Below, in pieces: positions 20,243-20,266 of a stretch of 20,266 nucleotides of DNA. The notes beneath the pieces are model-generated. The model did not search any database. It saw only the letters and a list, made by a program, of their open reading frames with translations, and had not been told where the DNA came from. The stretch comes from a virus. Made by a program: the position numbers and the translations under genes. The stretch spans positions 1 through 20,266 of the IMG/VR virus record IMGVR_UViG_3300047322_000009; one strand, written 5' to 3'. Position 1 is the first letter of the stretch. Each line of letters starts with the position of its first letter.

Positions 20243-20266
20243 CCCCGGTCGTTCCATCCACCAGGC

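Larger units (their letters stand above)
20079..20266. other. Leader region before the small terminase gene, no supported gene
   Basis: This 188-base stretch holds inverted repeats, a possible leftward promoter and a T/A-rich patch (TTTTTAAA, 20179-20186) beside a C-rich run. An out-of-frame open stretch overlaps the terminase gene and is not convincing. Regions just before small terminase genes often contain cos or pac, so it is a reasonable place to look for one; no overhang sequence can be recognised by eye. Confidence 0.4.

Overview
The window is a late (virion assembly and lysis) region of a tailed phage or prophage. By family resemblance of the proteins it most likely infects Streptomyces or a related actinomycete. 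Every gene I can support reads leftward (minus strand), so gene order runs from position 20266 down to 1. GC content is about 60% by eye, below a Streptomyces chromosome but normal for its phages. Many genes start with GTG or TTG. The head-neck-tail module and a tail measure protein point to a long-tailed siphovirus.

Layout from right to left. A 188-base leader (20079-20266) holds a possible promoter and inverted repeats. It is followed by the terminase small and large subunits, an SPP1-gp6-like portal, a MuF-like minor head protein, the scaffold and a P22-coat-type major capsid protein (20078-14049). A 57-residue protein and four neck proteins (adaptor, stopper, HK97-gp10-like completion protein, DUF3168-type terminator) lead to the tail tube (13960-11640). 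Next come the tail assembly chaperone pair, joined by a -1 frameshift at a textbook GGGAAAC site followed by two stop codons, and the 640-residue tape measure. A 1429-residue tail-tip protein carries several carbohydrate-binding-like domains, followed by a 174-residue fibre-like protein and a 92-residue protein of unknown role (11635-3860). The lysis cassette (3782-2364) is an amidase endolysin, an XhlA-like holin candidate and a 59-residue membrane protein. A dNMP kinase (2314-1766) ends at a clear intrinsic terminator.

After that terminator a new unit begins. A palindromic operator-like site abuts a TTGACA-type promoter that drives a 404-residue protein of unknown function with an N-terminal zinc-ribbon-like segment. 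Then come a 68-residue Cys/His protein, another hairpin, and probably the first 24 codons of a gene that runs off the left edge.

The signal least explained by ordinary phage annotation is a palindrome, TACGAA-NN-TTCGTA with conserved CCAC/GTGG flanks. It occurs five times, always at gene boundaries and once against the best promoter in the window. It resembles in principle the dispersed repressor sites of some actinophages (phiC31 inverted repeats, L5 stoperators). Several RNA hairpins, some covering ribosome binding sites, form a second layer of possible control. No integrase, repressor, tRNA or CRISPR array is present here.
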